Of a stretch of DNA of 64,000 nucleotides, positions 17,453 through 27,600 are shown piece by piece. This DNA comes from Herbidospora mongoliensis (GTDB lineage Bacteria; Actinomycetota; Actinomycetes; Streptosporangiales; Streptosporangiaceae). The DNA lies in the NCBI RefSeq assembly GCF_001570545.1, contig NZ_BBXD01000017.1, positions 248,001 through 312,000 on the forward strand, in the 5' to 3' direction. Below the pieces are notes generated by a model. That model saw only the letters and a program-made list of their open reading frames with translations. It was not told the DNA's origin and did not search any database. The position numbers and the translations under genes are program-made. Numbering within the stretch: the stretch's first letter is position 1; the number at the start of each line of letters is the position of its first letter.

Positions 17453-18222
17453 TTGAGCAGGGCTTTGGAGATGAGCTTGTGGGCCAGCGCGGCCTGCTCG
17501 AACACCGCGAAGTGGCCGCCGACGAACGGCTGGAGCTCGTACTCCCTGGTGGTCTGCTCCCCCCACGGCGTCACGGTCTCGGCCTTGATCCGGGAGTCGT
17601 CGGTGCTGGGCATGGCCGTGATGGGCAGGTCCAGCGGCTTCTCCTCGCGGTACTCGTAGGTCTCCTTGATCGTGAAGTCGGCGACCACGGCCGGGAGGAT
17701 CATGTCCAGCACGCCGGGATCGGTCAGCAGCCACTCCGGCGTGCCGCCCAGCTCGCGGAGCATCGAGACGACCTCCGGCCGGGACATCTGCCCGACCGGC
17801 TTGCCGTCCTCGTAGGCGAGCTGCGGAGCGACGGAACCGGAGACGAACAGGTGCACCGGCGGCGGGCCGCCGCGGCGGCGGATCTCGCGGGCCAGCTCGA
17901 ACGCGACGAGCGCGCCGAGGCTGTGGCCGTACAGGGCGTATCTGCGGTCGATCGAGCCGAGCGAGACATCCGCCTGGATGATCTCGGCGAGGTCGGCCAC
18001 CAGCGGGCCCATCCGGTCGTAGGCGGGCTCCCTGAGCCTGCTGTCCCGGCCCGGGAGCTGAATGGGCTGGACGGCCACCCCCGGCAGGACGCGCTGCCAG
18101 CTCCGGAAGGTGGAGGCGGCGCCACCGGCGTGCGGCAGGCAGTACAGCGCGAGCGCGCCGGGGCCGGCGCCGGTCTGGCCGGCGAACGGCATCCACCGGC
18201 CGGCCGCGTCGTCAAAGCTCAT
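17443..18222 (-). CDS. Type II thioesterase (GrsT/TesA-like)
   Basis: 259 residues of alpha/beta hydrolase. It has LYCLPHAGGAASTF near the N-terminus (oxyanion loop), YGHSLGALVAFELA with the nucleophile Ser at about 101, and the late GGHFAVFE with the catalytic His. This layout is diagnostic of stand-alone type II thioesterases, which clear stalled or misprimed acyl groups from ACPs. No PKS here ends in a TE domain, so it might also take part in chain release. ATG 18222 is preferred over the adjacent GTG 18225 because GGTGAG lies just upstream. It overlaps the FkbH-like gene and the PPTase gene by a few bases each. Confidence 0.92.
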   Translation of the reverse strand: MSFDDAAGRWMPFAGQTGAGPGALALYCLPHAGGAASTFRSWQRVLPGVAVQPIQLPGRDSRLREPAYDRMGPLVADLAEIIQADVSLGSIDRRYALYGHSLGALVAFELAREIRRRGGPPPVHLFVSGSVAPQLAYEDGKPVGQMSRPEVVSMLRELGGTPEWLLTDPGVLDMILPAVVADFTIKETYEYREEKPLDLPITAMPSTDDSRIKAETVTPWGEQTTREYELQPFVGGHFAVFEQAALAHKLISKALLKWM

Positions 18223-19324
18223 CACTCACCTCATCGACGATCTCCAGATGGACGTACGGCGGGGGCGGCTGGACGGTGCTCAGGTCGGCCTCCAGCACCA
18301 CGTGGGAGCCGTCCCTGCCGACCTCGCGGAATCCGGCGAAGGCGTAGGTGACCTGCATCATCCGGTTCCTGCCGGTCTCCACGAAGTCGGCGCGCACGCT
18401 CACGCCGGCCGTCTGGGCCAGCCGCATGATGTGGTTGAGCAGCACCATGCCGACGCCGCGGGACATCACCCGGCAGGACATCAGCATCATGTTGAGCCGC
18501 CACACCCGCTCGCCCTTCTCCACCAGGGCGAGACCGATCTTGCCGTAGCTGCCGAACCGGTCGGTCAGGGAGGCGACCAGCAGCAGGTGGTCGGGAGACC
18601 CGCGCAGCTCGTCCAGCTCCTCGTAGGAGTAGGTGCGGCCGGTCGAGTTGAGCTGGTTGGTGCGGACCGTCAGCTCCTCGGCCCGCTGCAGGTCGTCCCG
18701 TACGGCGGGAGCCACGGTGAACCGCATCTCCAGCCCGGCCAGGAACTCCTCGTTGGTGCCGACGAAACCGGACTCCAGTTCGTCCCGCGCGGCCTGCCCC
18801 TGGTACATGAGGCGGCGCTGGGCGGACTCGTCAGTGACGAACCGGGGGATGAACTCCGGCCGGGCCAGCGCCTCCTCCAGGTCCACGATGTCGACCAGGG
18901 TGACGGCGGGCAGGCTGTGACCGACCTCGCCGCGTTCGAACTCCTGGTCGTCGACGAAGGCGAAGGCGTCCAGTCCGAGGTTGAGCGCCTTCGCGATGCG
19001 CGCGATGGAGTCGGATTTGGCGTTCCAGTTGATCTGCGGGTGCAGGAACATCTCCTCGACGCCGAACTCGCGCAGTTTCTCCAGAGCGGCGCCGCTGTCG
19101 TTCTTGCTGGCGATCGAGTGCAGCACTCCCATCTGGTCGAGCCGCAGGATGTGCGCCACCACCTCGGGCCGCAGGGTGACCTCGCCGTCCTCCAGGAGCA
19201 CGCCGTCCCAGAGCGTGTTGTCCAGGTCCCAGACCACGCACTTGATCCGGCCCTGGACCGGCTTCTCCGGTCCTTGGACAGGCTTGTCCAGGGCGACAGG
19301 GGGCGTTTCGTCGACCACGGTCAT
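18212..19324 (-). CDS. fkbH: FkbH-like HAD-family protein for hydroxymalonyl-ACP formation
   Basis: 370 residues in two domains. The HAD phosphatase-type domain has WDLDNTLWDG (Asp33 and Asp35), SKNDSG and FVDDQEFERGE. The C-terminal GNAT-like domain has RTNQLNSTGRTYS, DRFGSYGKIGLALVE and LMSCRVMSRGVG, an order specific to FkbH. FkbH homologs load 1,3-bisphosphoglycerate onto a dedicated ACP and dephosphorylate it to glyceryl-ACP. Here that ACP would be the product of 20474-20722. It sits with FkbI/J/K-like genes, joined by a TGATG overlap to the dehydrogenase. No O-methyltransferase (FkbG) is present, so the expected extender is hydroxymalonyl-ACP rather than methoxymalonyl-ACP. Confidence 0.94.
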   Translation of the reverse strand: MTVVDETPPVALDKPVQGPEKPVQGRIKCVVWDLDNTLWDGVLLEDGEVTLRPEVVAHILRLDQMGVLHSIASKNDSGAALEKLREFGVEEMFLHPQINWNAKSDSIARIAKALNLGLDAFAFVDDQEFERGEVGHSLPAVTLVDIVDLEEALARPEFIPRFVTDESAQRRLMYQGQAARDELESGFVGTNEEFLAGLEMRFTVAPAVRDDLQRAEELTVRTNQLNSTGRTYSYEELDELRGSPDHLLLVASLTDRFGSYGKIGLALVEKGERVWRLNMMLMSCRVMSRGVGMVLLNHIMRLAQTAGVSVRADFVETGRNRMMQVTYAFAGFREVGRDGSHVVLEADLSTVQPPPPYVHLEIVDEVSDEL

Positions 19325-20472
19325 CAGATGATCTCCCGTTCTGCCTGGCTGGCGATGGTGATGCGCTGGATCTCGTTGCTGCCTTCGATGATCTCCATGA
19401 CCTTGGCGTCCCGGTACAGCCGCGCCACCGGGTAGTCGTGGCCGCAGCCGTTCGCGCCGTGGATCTGGACCGCCTCGGACGCGTGCCGGGCGGCGGCGGT
19501 GGAGGCGAAGTACTTCGCCACCCAGGTCGCCATGATCGTGGACGCCTCGCCGGCGTCCTTGAGCCGACCGGCCTCCGCGACGAGCAGGCGGGCCGCCCGC
19601 GCGTCGGTGACCATGTCGGAGAGTTTCGCCTGGATCAGCGGCAGATCCTTGAGGAGCGACCCGCCGACGGTGCGGCGGGAGGCGTAGGCGGCGCAGGCCT
19701 CCAGCGCGGCCTGGATGATGCCGACCGAGCCGGTCGCCACGCTGTAGCGGCCGAGGTCCAGGGTGCCGGTCAGCACCATGCCGGCGGTGAAACCGCTCGG
19801 GCCGAGCAGCGCGTCCGGGCCGAGCGCGACGTCGCGGAAGGAGATCTCCGCGATCATCGACGCCCGGGTGCCGAGCATGTCCTCGATCGGTGTCACCTCG
19901 ACGCCGGGGCTGTCCCTGGGGACCAGGAACGCTCCGATGCTGGTGGCCGTGCGGGCGAAGACCAGGAAGAGGTCGGCCCGCTGGCCATTGGTGATCCACT
20001 TCTTGACACCGTTGAGCACCCAGCCGCCGTTCTTCTCCACGACGTTGGTGGCGATCCCGGAGGCGTCGCTGCCGGCGCCGGGCTCGGACAGGCAGAACGC
20101 GGCGAGCACGTCTCCCCGGCCGAGCGCCGGCACCCACTGTTCGCGCTGGGCCGGACTTCCCCACCGCTGCACCGCCCACGACACCATCGTGTGCACGGTG
20201 AGCAGGCTGCGCACCGAGGAGCAGCCCCGGCCCACCTCCTCGTGGACCTCGCCGAGGGTGACCAGGTCCATCCCCCCGCCGCCGGTGTCCCGGGGGAGGA
20301 AGGGGGCCCAGAGCCCGGCGGCGGTCATCCGCTCCAGTAGCTCCTCGGGGACCCGGCCCTGCCGGTCGTACGCGTCGGCGTACGGGACGATGTGGGTGTC
20401 GACGAACGCGCGGGCGGACTTCCTGTCGGTGACCTGAAGGATGCCCGGCGCGGTCTCAGCCAGGGTCGTCAT
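19324..20472 (-). CDS. fkbI: FkbI-like acyl-CoA dehydrogenase of the extender-unit pathway
   Basis: 382 residues of acyl-CoA dehydrogenase: AAFCLSEPGAGSDASG and GVKKWITNGQRADLFLVFAR in the beta-domain, then VQIHGANGCGHDYPVARLYRDAKVMEIIEGSNEIQ split over the C-terminal domain, with the catalytic Glu in IIEGSNE. In FK520-type clusters FkbI oxidises the hydroxyl or aldehyde stage of the ACP-bound glyceryl unit on the way to the malonate derivative. Its position between the ACP and FkbH genes, with a 1-bp overlap to FkbH and a 1-bp gap to the ACP gene, supports this. Which oxidation it catalyses here is inferred from the family. Confidence 0.92.
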   Translation of the reverse strand: MTTLAETAPGILQVTDRKSARAFVDTHIVPYADAYDRQGRVPEELLERMTAAGLWAPFLPRDTGGGGMDLVTLGEVHEEVGRGCSSVRSLLTVHTMVSWAVQRWGSPAQREQWVPALGRGDVLAAFCLSEPGAGSDASGIATNVVEKNGGWVLNGVKKWITNGQRADLFLVFARTATSIGAFLVPRDSPGVEVTPIEDMLGTRASMIAEISFRDVALGPDALLGPSGFTAGMVLTGTLDLGRYSVATGSVGIIQAALEACAAYASRRTVGGSLLKDLPLIQAKLSDMVTDARAARLLVAEAGRLKDAGEASTIMATWVAKYFASTAAARHASEAVQIHGANGCGHDYPVARLYRDAKVMEIIEGSNEIQRITIASQAEREII

Positions 20473-20473
20473 C

Positions 20474-20722
20474 TCAGACTCGCGCAGGGGAAAGCCGGTC
20501 CACCAGCTCCGCCATGGTGTTGGCGGACCGGAAATTGTCGATCTTCAATTCGTCGTTGGGGATGGTGACCTCGAACGTCTTCTCGATGAACATCACCAGC
20601 TCCATGGCGAACAGCGAGTTCACGAAGCCCAGGGCGAAGATGTCCTGGGTCTCGTCGATCTCCGCCTGCGGGTAGCGGGCGCGCACGAAGTCGAGGATCT
20701 GTTCCTTGGTGTTGGCGGACAT
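20474..20722 (-). CDS. fkbJ: FkbJ-like acyl carrier protein for hydroxymalonyl extender
   Basis: 82 residues. The phosphopantetheine Ser is Ser36 in GFVNSLFAMELVMFIEK, a motif distinctive of FkbJ-type ACPs rather than the LGxDS of usual ACPs. It would carry glyceryl and later hydroxymalonyl groups made by the flanking FkbH, FkbI and FkbK homologs and present them to PKS AT domains. It lies one base from the FkbI-like gene and 22 bases after the FkbK-like gene. Post-translational activation by the PPTase at 16820-17452 is expected. Confidence 0.94.
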   Translation of the reverse strand: MSANTKEQILDFVRARYPQAEIDETQDIFALGFVNSLFAMELVMFIEKTFEVTIPNDELKIDNFRSANTMAELVDRLSPARV

Positions 20723-20744
20723 ATCTGGCTCCTTCGGGGATCGT

Positions 20745-21593
20745 TTACTTGGCGTCGTAGGTGTAGAAACCGCGGCCCGACTTGCGGCCGTGCAGGCCCG
20801 CGTCGGTCATCTGCTTGAGCAGCGGGCAAGGGCGGTACTTGCTGTCGGCGTAGTGCTCGTAGAGCACCTCCACGCTGTAGAGGATGGTGTCGACGCCGAT
20901 CAGGTCAGCCGTCTCCAGCGGGCCCATCGGGTGGCCGAAACAGCTCCGGAACACCTCGTCGACCGACTCGGCGCTGGCGACGCCCTCGTGGACGAGGAAC
21001 GCGGCCTCGTTCACGGTGAGCATCAGGACCCGGTTGGAGACGAAACCGCAGGCGTCCTTGACGTCGATGGCCTTCTTGCCCATCGCCGACAGCAGGTCGC
21101 GGACCCGCTCGACGGTCTCGGTGGTCGTGTGGAAGCCGGGGATCAGCTCGCACGCCGGCTTGGCCGGGACCGGGTTCATGAAGTGCACCCCGACCACCTT
21201 GTCGGGGCGGCCGGTGACGGCGGCGACCTTGGTGATCGGGATCGCCGAGGTGTTGACGACGAAGATGGTGTCCGGCCCGCAGACGGCGTCCATGGTCTCG
21301 TAGACCGACCGCTTGACGTCCCAGTTCTCCGTCACGTTCTCGATGACGACGTCGGCCTTGGCGACCGCATCGGCGCCCACCGCGGTGGTGATCCGGGACA
21401 GCACGTCATCGGGGTCCAGGGCCGGGCCGCCCATCAGGCGGCTCATCCTGGCGTTACGCCAGATGGTGGCGCGGGCCGCGGCGAGGATCTCCTCGTCCTT
21501 GTCCACCAGGACCACGTCGTGGCCGGTCTGGGCCAGGTTCTGGGCCACGCCGACGCCCATCACGCCGGCGCCCACCACACCGATAACTGTCAT
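20745..21593 (-). CDS. fkbK: FkbK-like 3-hydroxyacyl-CoA dehydrogenase family protein
   Basis: 282 residues. An NAD-binding Rossmann motif GVVGAGVMGVGVAQNLA at the N-terminus is followed by Asp30 in LVDKDEE, consistent with NAD preference. ENVTENWDVK, NTSAIPITKVA, VGVHFMNPVP (catalytic His) and GFVSNRVLM complete the 3-hydroxyacyl-CoA dehydrogenase pattern. In FK520 clusters the FkbK family oxidises the primary alcohol of glyceryl-ACP to the aldehyde. It is the first of the four extender genes in the transcript, 41 bases after PKS C. The C-terminal YTYDAK is intact. Confidence 0.92.
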   Translation of the reverse strand: MTVIGVVGAGVMGVGVAQNLAQTGHDVVLVDKDEEILAAARATIWRNARMSRLMGGPALDPDDVLSRITTAVGADAVAKADVVIENVTENWDVKRSVYETMDAVCGPDTIFVVNTSAIPITKVAAVTGRPDKVVGVHFMNPVPAKPACELIPGFHTTTETVERVRDLLSAMGKKAIDVKDACGFVSNRVLMLTVNEAAFLVHEGVASAESVDEVFRSCFGHPMGPLETADLIGVDTILYSVEVLYEHYADSKYRPCPLLKQMTDAGLHGRKSGRGFYTYDAK

Positions 21594-21634
21594 GACCTCT
21601 CCGTTTCTCTGGTTGTCCTGCTGACTGATGGCGC

Positions 21635-24600
21635 TCATCGGCGCCGGCGGGAGGCCGACGACTCCAGGCCCGAACGGCGGAGCTGGGCGCGGACGTGGCT
21701 GCCGCCGTTCTCTCCCGCCGTCCCCGGCGCCGGTGCGGGTCCCGAGGTGAGGGCCTCGATGGTCGCGGCGAGCGCGGCCACGGTCGGCGCCTCGTACAAG
21801 ATGTGCGGGGGGAGCTCGGCGAGGGCGAACTCGCGGCGCAGGGCGGCCACGATGCTGACGCCCAGCAGCGAGTTGCCGCCCAGCTCGAAGAAGTTGTCGA
21901 GCACGCCGATCTGGTCGAGGCGGAGCGCGTCGCCCCAGATGACCGCGATGGCCTCCTCCCTCGGCCCGGACGGCTCCTGGTAGGGCGTGACCAGCTCGGG
22001 CCGGGGATGCCGGTCCCCGCTGACACCGGCCACGGCGGGCGAGGTCACCGCCTCCAGGTTGAACAGCGCGCTGCCGGTGACGACGGTCTCGAAGTCCTGG
22101 GTGGAGACGATGACCCGGGGTTCGCCGCTGGCCAGGGCGCGCAGCAGCGAGCGGTACCCCTCCTCGAAGTCGATGCCGACCCTGGCCCGGTTCTCCTTGA
22201 AGAAGGTCTGCAGACCCTCGTCGTAGCCGGCCAGGCCCGCCTCCCAGGCGTTCCAGGTCCACTCGCCCCAGTCGATCGACACGACCTTGCGGCCGGTCGC
22301 GGCCAGGCTCAGCGCGTAGCCGTCGAGGTAGGCGTTGGCGGCGCAGTAGTCCACCTGGCCGGGGCCGCCGCCCGTGGCGGAGGTGATCGAGGAGAACAGC
22401 GCCAGGAAGTCCAGCTCGATCTCGCCGGGCTCGCCGATCCGGAGGGCTTCGGCCAGCGCCCGCGTTCCGGCGATCTTGGGGGCGAGCACGGCGTCCAGTT
22501 CCTTCGGCCGCTTGAACTGCATCAGGCCCATGGCCGGGAGGCCGGCCGCGTGCAGGACGCCGTGGAGCGCGCCGAACCGCTCGATCGCCGTGTCCACCGC
22601 CCGCTTCACCGCGGCCGGGTCGGCCACGTCGCCGACCACGATCTCGACCTCGCCACCGAGGTCGCGGATGGCCTGAACCCGCCGCACGGCCTCCTCCCGG
22701 CCCGGCAGGCCGGAACGGGCGAGCAGGACGAGTCTGGCCTTGACGTCGCGGGCCAGGCGCTCGGCCAGGCCGAGCGCGATGCCGCCGAGACCGCCGGTGA
22801 TCAGGTAGACGCCGCCGTCGCGCAGTGGAGTGGCCTCGGGGGTGGCCATGATCTCGTAGCCGGGCAGGTAGCGGCGGCCCCGGCGGAGCGCCACGATCCG
22901 GTCGGTCTGCGGCCGGGCCAGCTCGGCGACCAGGCCGGAGGGGGTGTCGAGGTCGATGAAACGGGTGGTGACCCTCGGGTACTCCAGGGGGATCACCAGC
23001 GACGGGCCGATCAACGTCGACCCGTCGGGGTTGCCGACCTCGCCGGGGAGGACCTCCTGGGTGCCGGAGACCGCGATGTCCAGCGACCAGCCGTCGACGC
23101 CGGACTCGCCCGCCGCCCTCGCCAGGGCGACCAGGGTGTGCAGGCCGTACTCGACGGTGCTGTCGCCGGGCTCCAGGGTCCACAGGTGCAGGACCCGGTC
23201 GAGCCCCCGGCCGGTGGAGCGCAGATCGCGCAGGAGGGCGAGGGCGTCGGCCACGCTGCCCGGGCGGACCGTGTGGCCGTCACCGATGGCGGCGTAGCTC
23301 CCGCCGGGGCGGACCGGGATGACGGTCGCGCCGGTCGCGGCGAGTTCGGCGGTCACCTCGTCGGCCGCCCCCTCACGGGTGAAGACGAGCCACGAGCCGG
23401 GCTGGTCCGGGCTGGGCGCGGGGGCCGCGGTCTGCCGCCAGACCGGCAGGTGGAGCCACTGCTCCTCGGGCAGCTTGGGCAGGCTGGTGATCGCGTCGAA
23501 GAGGTTGCCACTGTCCAGGGCCGCCGGCTTCGCCGGCCCGGCCGTGCCTGACAAAGCGCCCGGTGTCCCCTCGATCCAGTAGCGGCGCCGCTGGAACGGG
23601 TAGGTCGGCAGCGGGATCCGGCCCGGCAGGCCGGCGGCCTCCGCCTCGGGCAGCCGCCCGTGGTAGGCGTTCCAGTCCAGTTCCGCGCCGACCAGCCACA
23701 GCCGGGCCAGGCACCCGGCCAGTGCCTCGTCGTCCGGCCGCCGGTCGCTCGCGCCGGGCAGCGCGTGCAGGATCAGCGGCCACCGCTTCGGCGGGCAGCC
23801 CGCCCCGCGGACCAGCGCGCCGAGCGACTGACCGGGCCCGATCTCGACCACGGCCAGCTCGGGGTCGGCGAGCAGCGTCTCGACGCCCTTGCCGAAACGC
23901 ACCGTCCCGCACATGTGCTCGGCCCAGTAACCGGGGTCGCAGACCAGGTCGGCGTCGGCGAGCTCACCCGTCAGGTTGGAGATGTAGGGAAGCTCCGGCG
24001 GGTTCAGCCGGATGTTGGCCTTCACCCAGTCGGTCAGCTCTCCGCCGACCGGCGTGAGCATCCGGGAGTGGAAGGCGTGCGTGGTGTCCAGCGCCCGGCA
24101 CGGGATCTCGGCCTTGCGCAGCTCGGCGACGAGCCGCTCCATCTCCTCCGACGGCCCGGCCACGACCGAGACCTGGGGGCCGTTGACGGCGGCGAGGTCC
24201 AGGCCGCGCCGCTCCAGCCGGAATTTGCGGCGCACGTCCTCGGCGGGCATCGAGACGGCCACCATGGACCCGGCGGGCATCGCTCCGATCAGCTTGGCCC
24301 GGTGCGCGACCAGGGCGAGCGCGTCCGGCAGCGAGAGCACGCCCGCCAGGCAGGCCGCGACGTACTCGCCGAGGCTGTAGCCGAGCATCAGCCGAGGCTG
24401 GACCCCCCAGGCCATCAGGGTGCGGGCCAGCGCGTATTCGATGGCGAAGAGGGCCGGCTGGGCGATCTCGGTGCGCTTCAGCGTGCCGGCCCGCTCGTCC
24501 CCCTTCCCGTCGTCCACGGCCCGGCCGAGCAGGACGGCCAGGTCGGCGCCCGCGCCGCGCCCGGCGGCGATCAGGCCGGGCAGGTCGACGCCGCCGAGCG

Positions 24601-27600
24601 GTCCGCGCAGAAGTTCGAGGCATTCGTCGAGGGCCGCGCGGAACACGGGTTCACGCTCGTAGATCTCGGTGACCATGCCCGGGTACTGCTCGCCGACGCC
24701 CGCGAACAGGAACGCCGTCTGGCGGCCCTGCACGGTGTCGACCCGGGAGAGCAGTCCGTCCTGGGCGGCTTCGCCGGTGAGGATCCGCGCGGCGTCGGCG
24801 GTGGCGGTGGCGACGACGACCTTGCGGTGCTCGAACGTCTTGCGGCCCACCTGGAGCGTGTACGCGGCGTCCGCCAGCCGAGTGCCGTGCTCCGCCGCCA
24901 GGTGTTCGCCGAGCCGCCGGGCGGCCTGCTCGGCGGCGACGGCGTTGCGGGCCGACACCGGCAGGATCTGGTGGCGGCGGCCCTTCTCGTCCTCGACAGG
25001 GGCGGGCCGCGCCGGGGCCTCCTCGATGACCATGTGCACGTTGGTGCCGCCCATCCCGAGCGAGTTGAGCCCGGCGATGCGCGGCCGGCCGTCGCGGGTC
25101 CGCCACGGGGAGAGCTCGGCGTTCACGTAGAAGGGGCTGTTGTCGAAGTCGATCTCGGGGTTGGGGGCCGTGTAGTGCAGGCTCGCCGGGATGACCTGGT
25201 TCTTCAGGGAGTACGAGGTCTTGATCAGGCCGCTCGCGCCGGCCGCGCGGTCCAGGTGGCCGACGTTGGTCTTGACCGAGCCGATCGGGCAGTACCGCGT
25301 CTCCTCGGTCGGGCCGAACGCGCGGGTCAGCGCGGCCACCTCGATCGGGTCGCCGAGTTCGGTGGCGGTGCCGTGCGCCTCGATGTAGCTGATGTCCTCG
25401 CCGGTGACCTCGGCGTCGGCCATCGCGTCGGCGATCACCCTGGCCTGGCCGACCACGCTGGGCGCGGTGTAGCCGACCTTGAGCGCGCCATCGTTGTTCA
25501 TCGCGGAGCCGCGGATCACGGCCCAGATGTGGTCGCCGTCCCTGATCGCGTCCGACATGCGCTTGAGCAGGACCACGGCGGCCCCGTCGCCGAACATGCT
25601 GCCCCTGGCCTGCGCGTCGAAGGTGCGGACGTGGCCGTCAGGCGACTCCATGCCGCCGGGGCCGAAGATGTGGCCGACCTTGTCGGGGACGCGGATCGAG
25701 ACTCCCCCGGCCAGGGCCATCTCGCACTCTCCGGCGCGCAGGCTCTGCACCGCGAGGTGGGTGGCGACCAGGGAGGTGGAGCAGAACGTCTGGACGGCGA
25801 CGCTCGGGCCGTGCAGGTCGAACAGGTAGGAGACGGTGGTGGTGAGCGCGTCCTTGTCGTTGCCCATGATGATTTCGTAGTGGCTGACGTCCTCGTCCTC
25901 GCGCAGCAGGCGGTCGCCCATCTGGAGGAGGTAGGTGCTGATGTTGGCGCCGCCGTAGACGCCGACCCGGCCGCGGTGGTCGGGGGCGCCGTAGCCCGCG
26001 TGCTCCAGGGCCTCCCAGCAGACTTCGAGGAACAGGCGCTGCTGCGGGTCGGTGAGGGCGGCCATGCGGGGGCTGATGCCGAAGAACTGGGCGTCGAAGC
26101 CGGCGACGTCGTCCAGGACCGGGCGGGCGGGGACGTACGCGGGGTCGTGGACGAGGGCCTCGTCGACGCCGGCGGCCCGCAGCTCCTCCGGGGTGAAGAA
26201 GCTGATCGACTCGACGCCGTCGTGGAGGTTGCGCCAGAAGGCGTCCACGTCGCCGGCGCCGGGGAACCGGCCGGCCATGCCGACGATGGCGATCCGCCGG
26301 TCGTCGTCGCTCCGGGTCGCCGCGACGGGGGCAGCGGGCTTGGCGGCGGGCCTGGGGGCGGCGGTCGCTGCGGTCCTGGGGATGACGGCCTTGGCCGGGG
26401 AGGCCGCGGCGCCGCGTTCGTCGAGGATGGCCGCCAGCCGGTTGACGGTCGGGGCCTCGAAGAGCATCACCGTGGGGACGGCGACCCCGAACCGTTTCTT
26501 GATCAGCGCCAGCATCTGGAGCGCGACCAGCGAGTTCCCGCCGAGGTCGAAGAAGTTGTCGCGGGTGCCGACGGGCTCGACGCCCAGCACCTCCGACCAC
26601 AGCTCGGCCAGCCCGCGCTCGGTGCCGGTCAGCGGCGGGCTGTAGGGCTGCGGCAGCTCGGGCCGGGGGAAGCGCTCGGCGGCGTGCGCCGGTCCGGCCT
26701 CGGCGGTGACCTTCGGCAGCCGGTCGGCCAGGCCGCCCGCGGCCACCACGACGGCGGGCCGCCCGATCGCGATCACCTGGTCGAGCGCGGCCAGGGACTC
26801 GGCTGTGGTCATCGAGTGGGCGACCATGGTGGCGCCCATTGGGGCGCCCATCCCGCCTTCGAGGCGCTCCAGCGTGACCGACCAGGTGTCCCAGCTCGCG
26901 GCCACCCATCCGCGTCCCCGGGCCAGAGCGGTGAGCGCGGCGTTGGCGGCCGAGTAGCTGCCGAACGCGATGCCGCCCAGGATGGCGGAGGTGGAGGAGA
27001 ACAGGACGCAGAAGTCCGGCTCGTGCTCCCCCATGACCTCCGCCAGGACGCGGGCGCCGGTGACCTTCGCGCCGAAGTGGCGCGCGACGGCGGCCTCGGT
27101 GACGTCCCGGAGCGGGAGGAAGGTGTCGGGCCCGGTCTCGGCGGCGGCGTGCACCACCCCGTCGATCCGACCCACTCCGGCGAGCATCGCGCGCATCGCG
27201 GCGGCGTCGGTGACGTCCACGCGGGGGGTGAGCACCTCCGCGCCGAGCGCGCGCAGCCGCTCGTCGCCGTCGCCGCGCGGGCCGCTCCGGCTGGTCAGGA
27301 TCAGCCGGCCCGCGCCGGCCCGGATCAGGTGCTCCCCGACGAGCAGACCGACGTCGCCGAGACCGCCGGTGATCAGGTAGGTGCCGCCGGGGCGCACAGT
27401 CGCGGGGACCTCGGCCTCGGCGGCCGGGACGAACTCCCGCACGTGGCGGCGGCCGTTCCGGTAGGCGACGAGGATGTCGGCCGACGTCCGCCGCAGCTCG
27501 GCGGCCAGCACGCCGGCGTGACCGGTGGCGCCCGCGCGCGGATCCAGGTCGACGCCGCGGCAGTCGAGGGACAGGTACTCCTGGTTGCCGATGATCGGCA

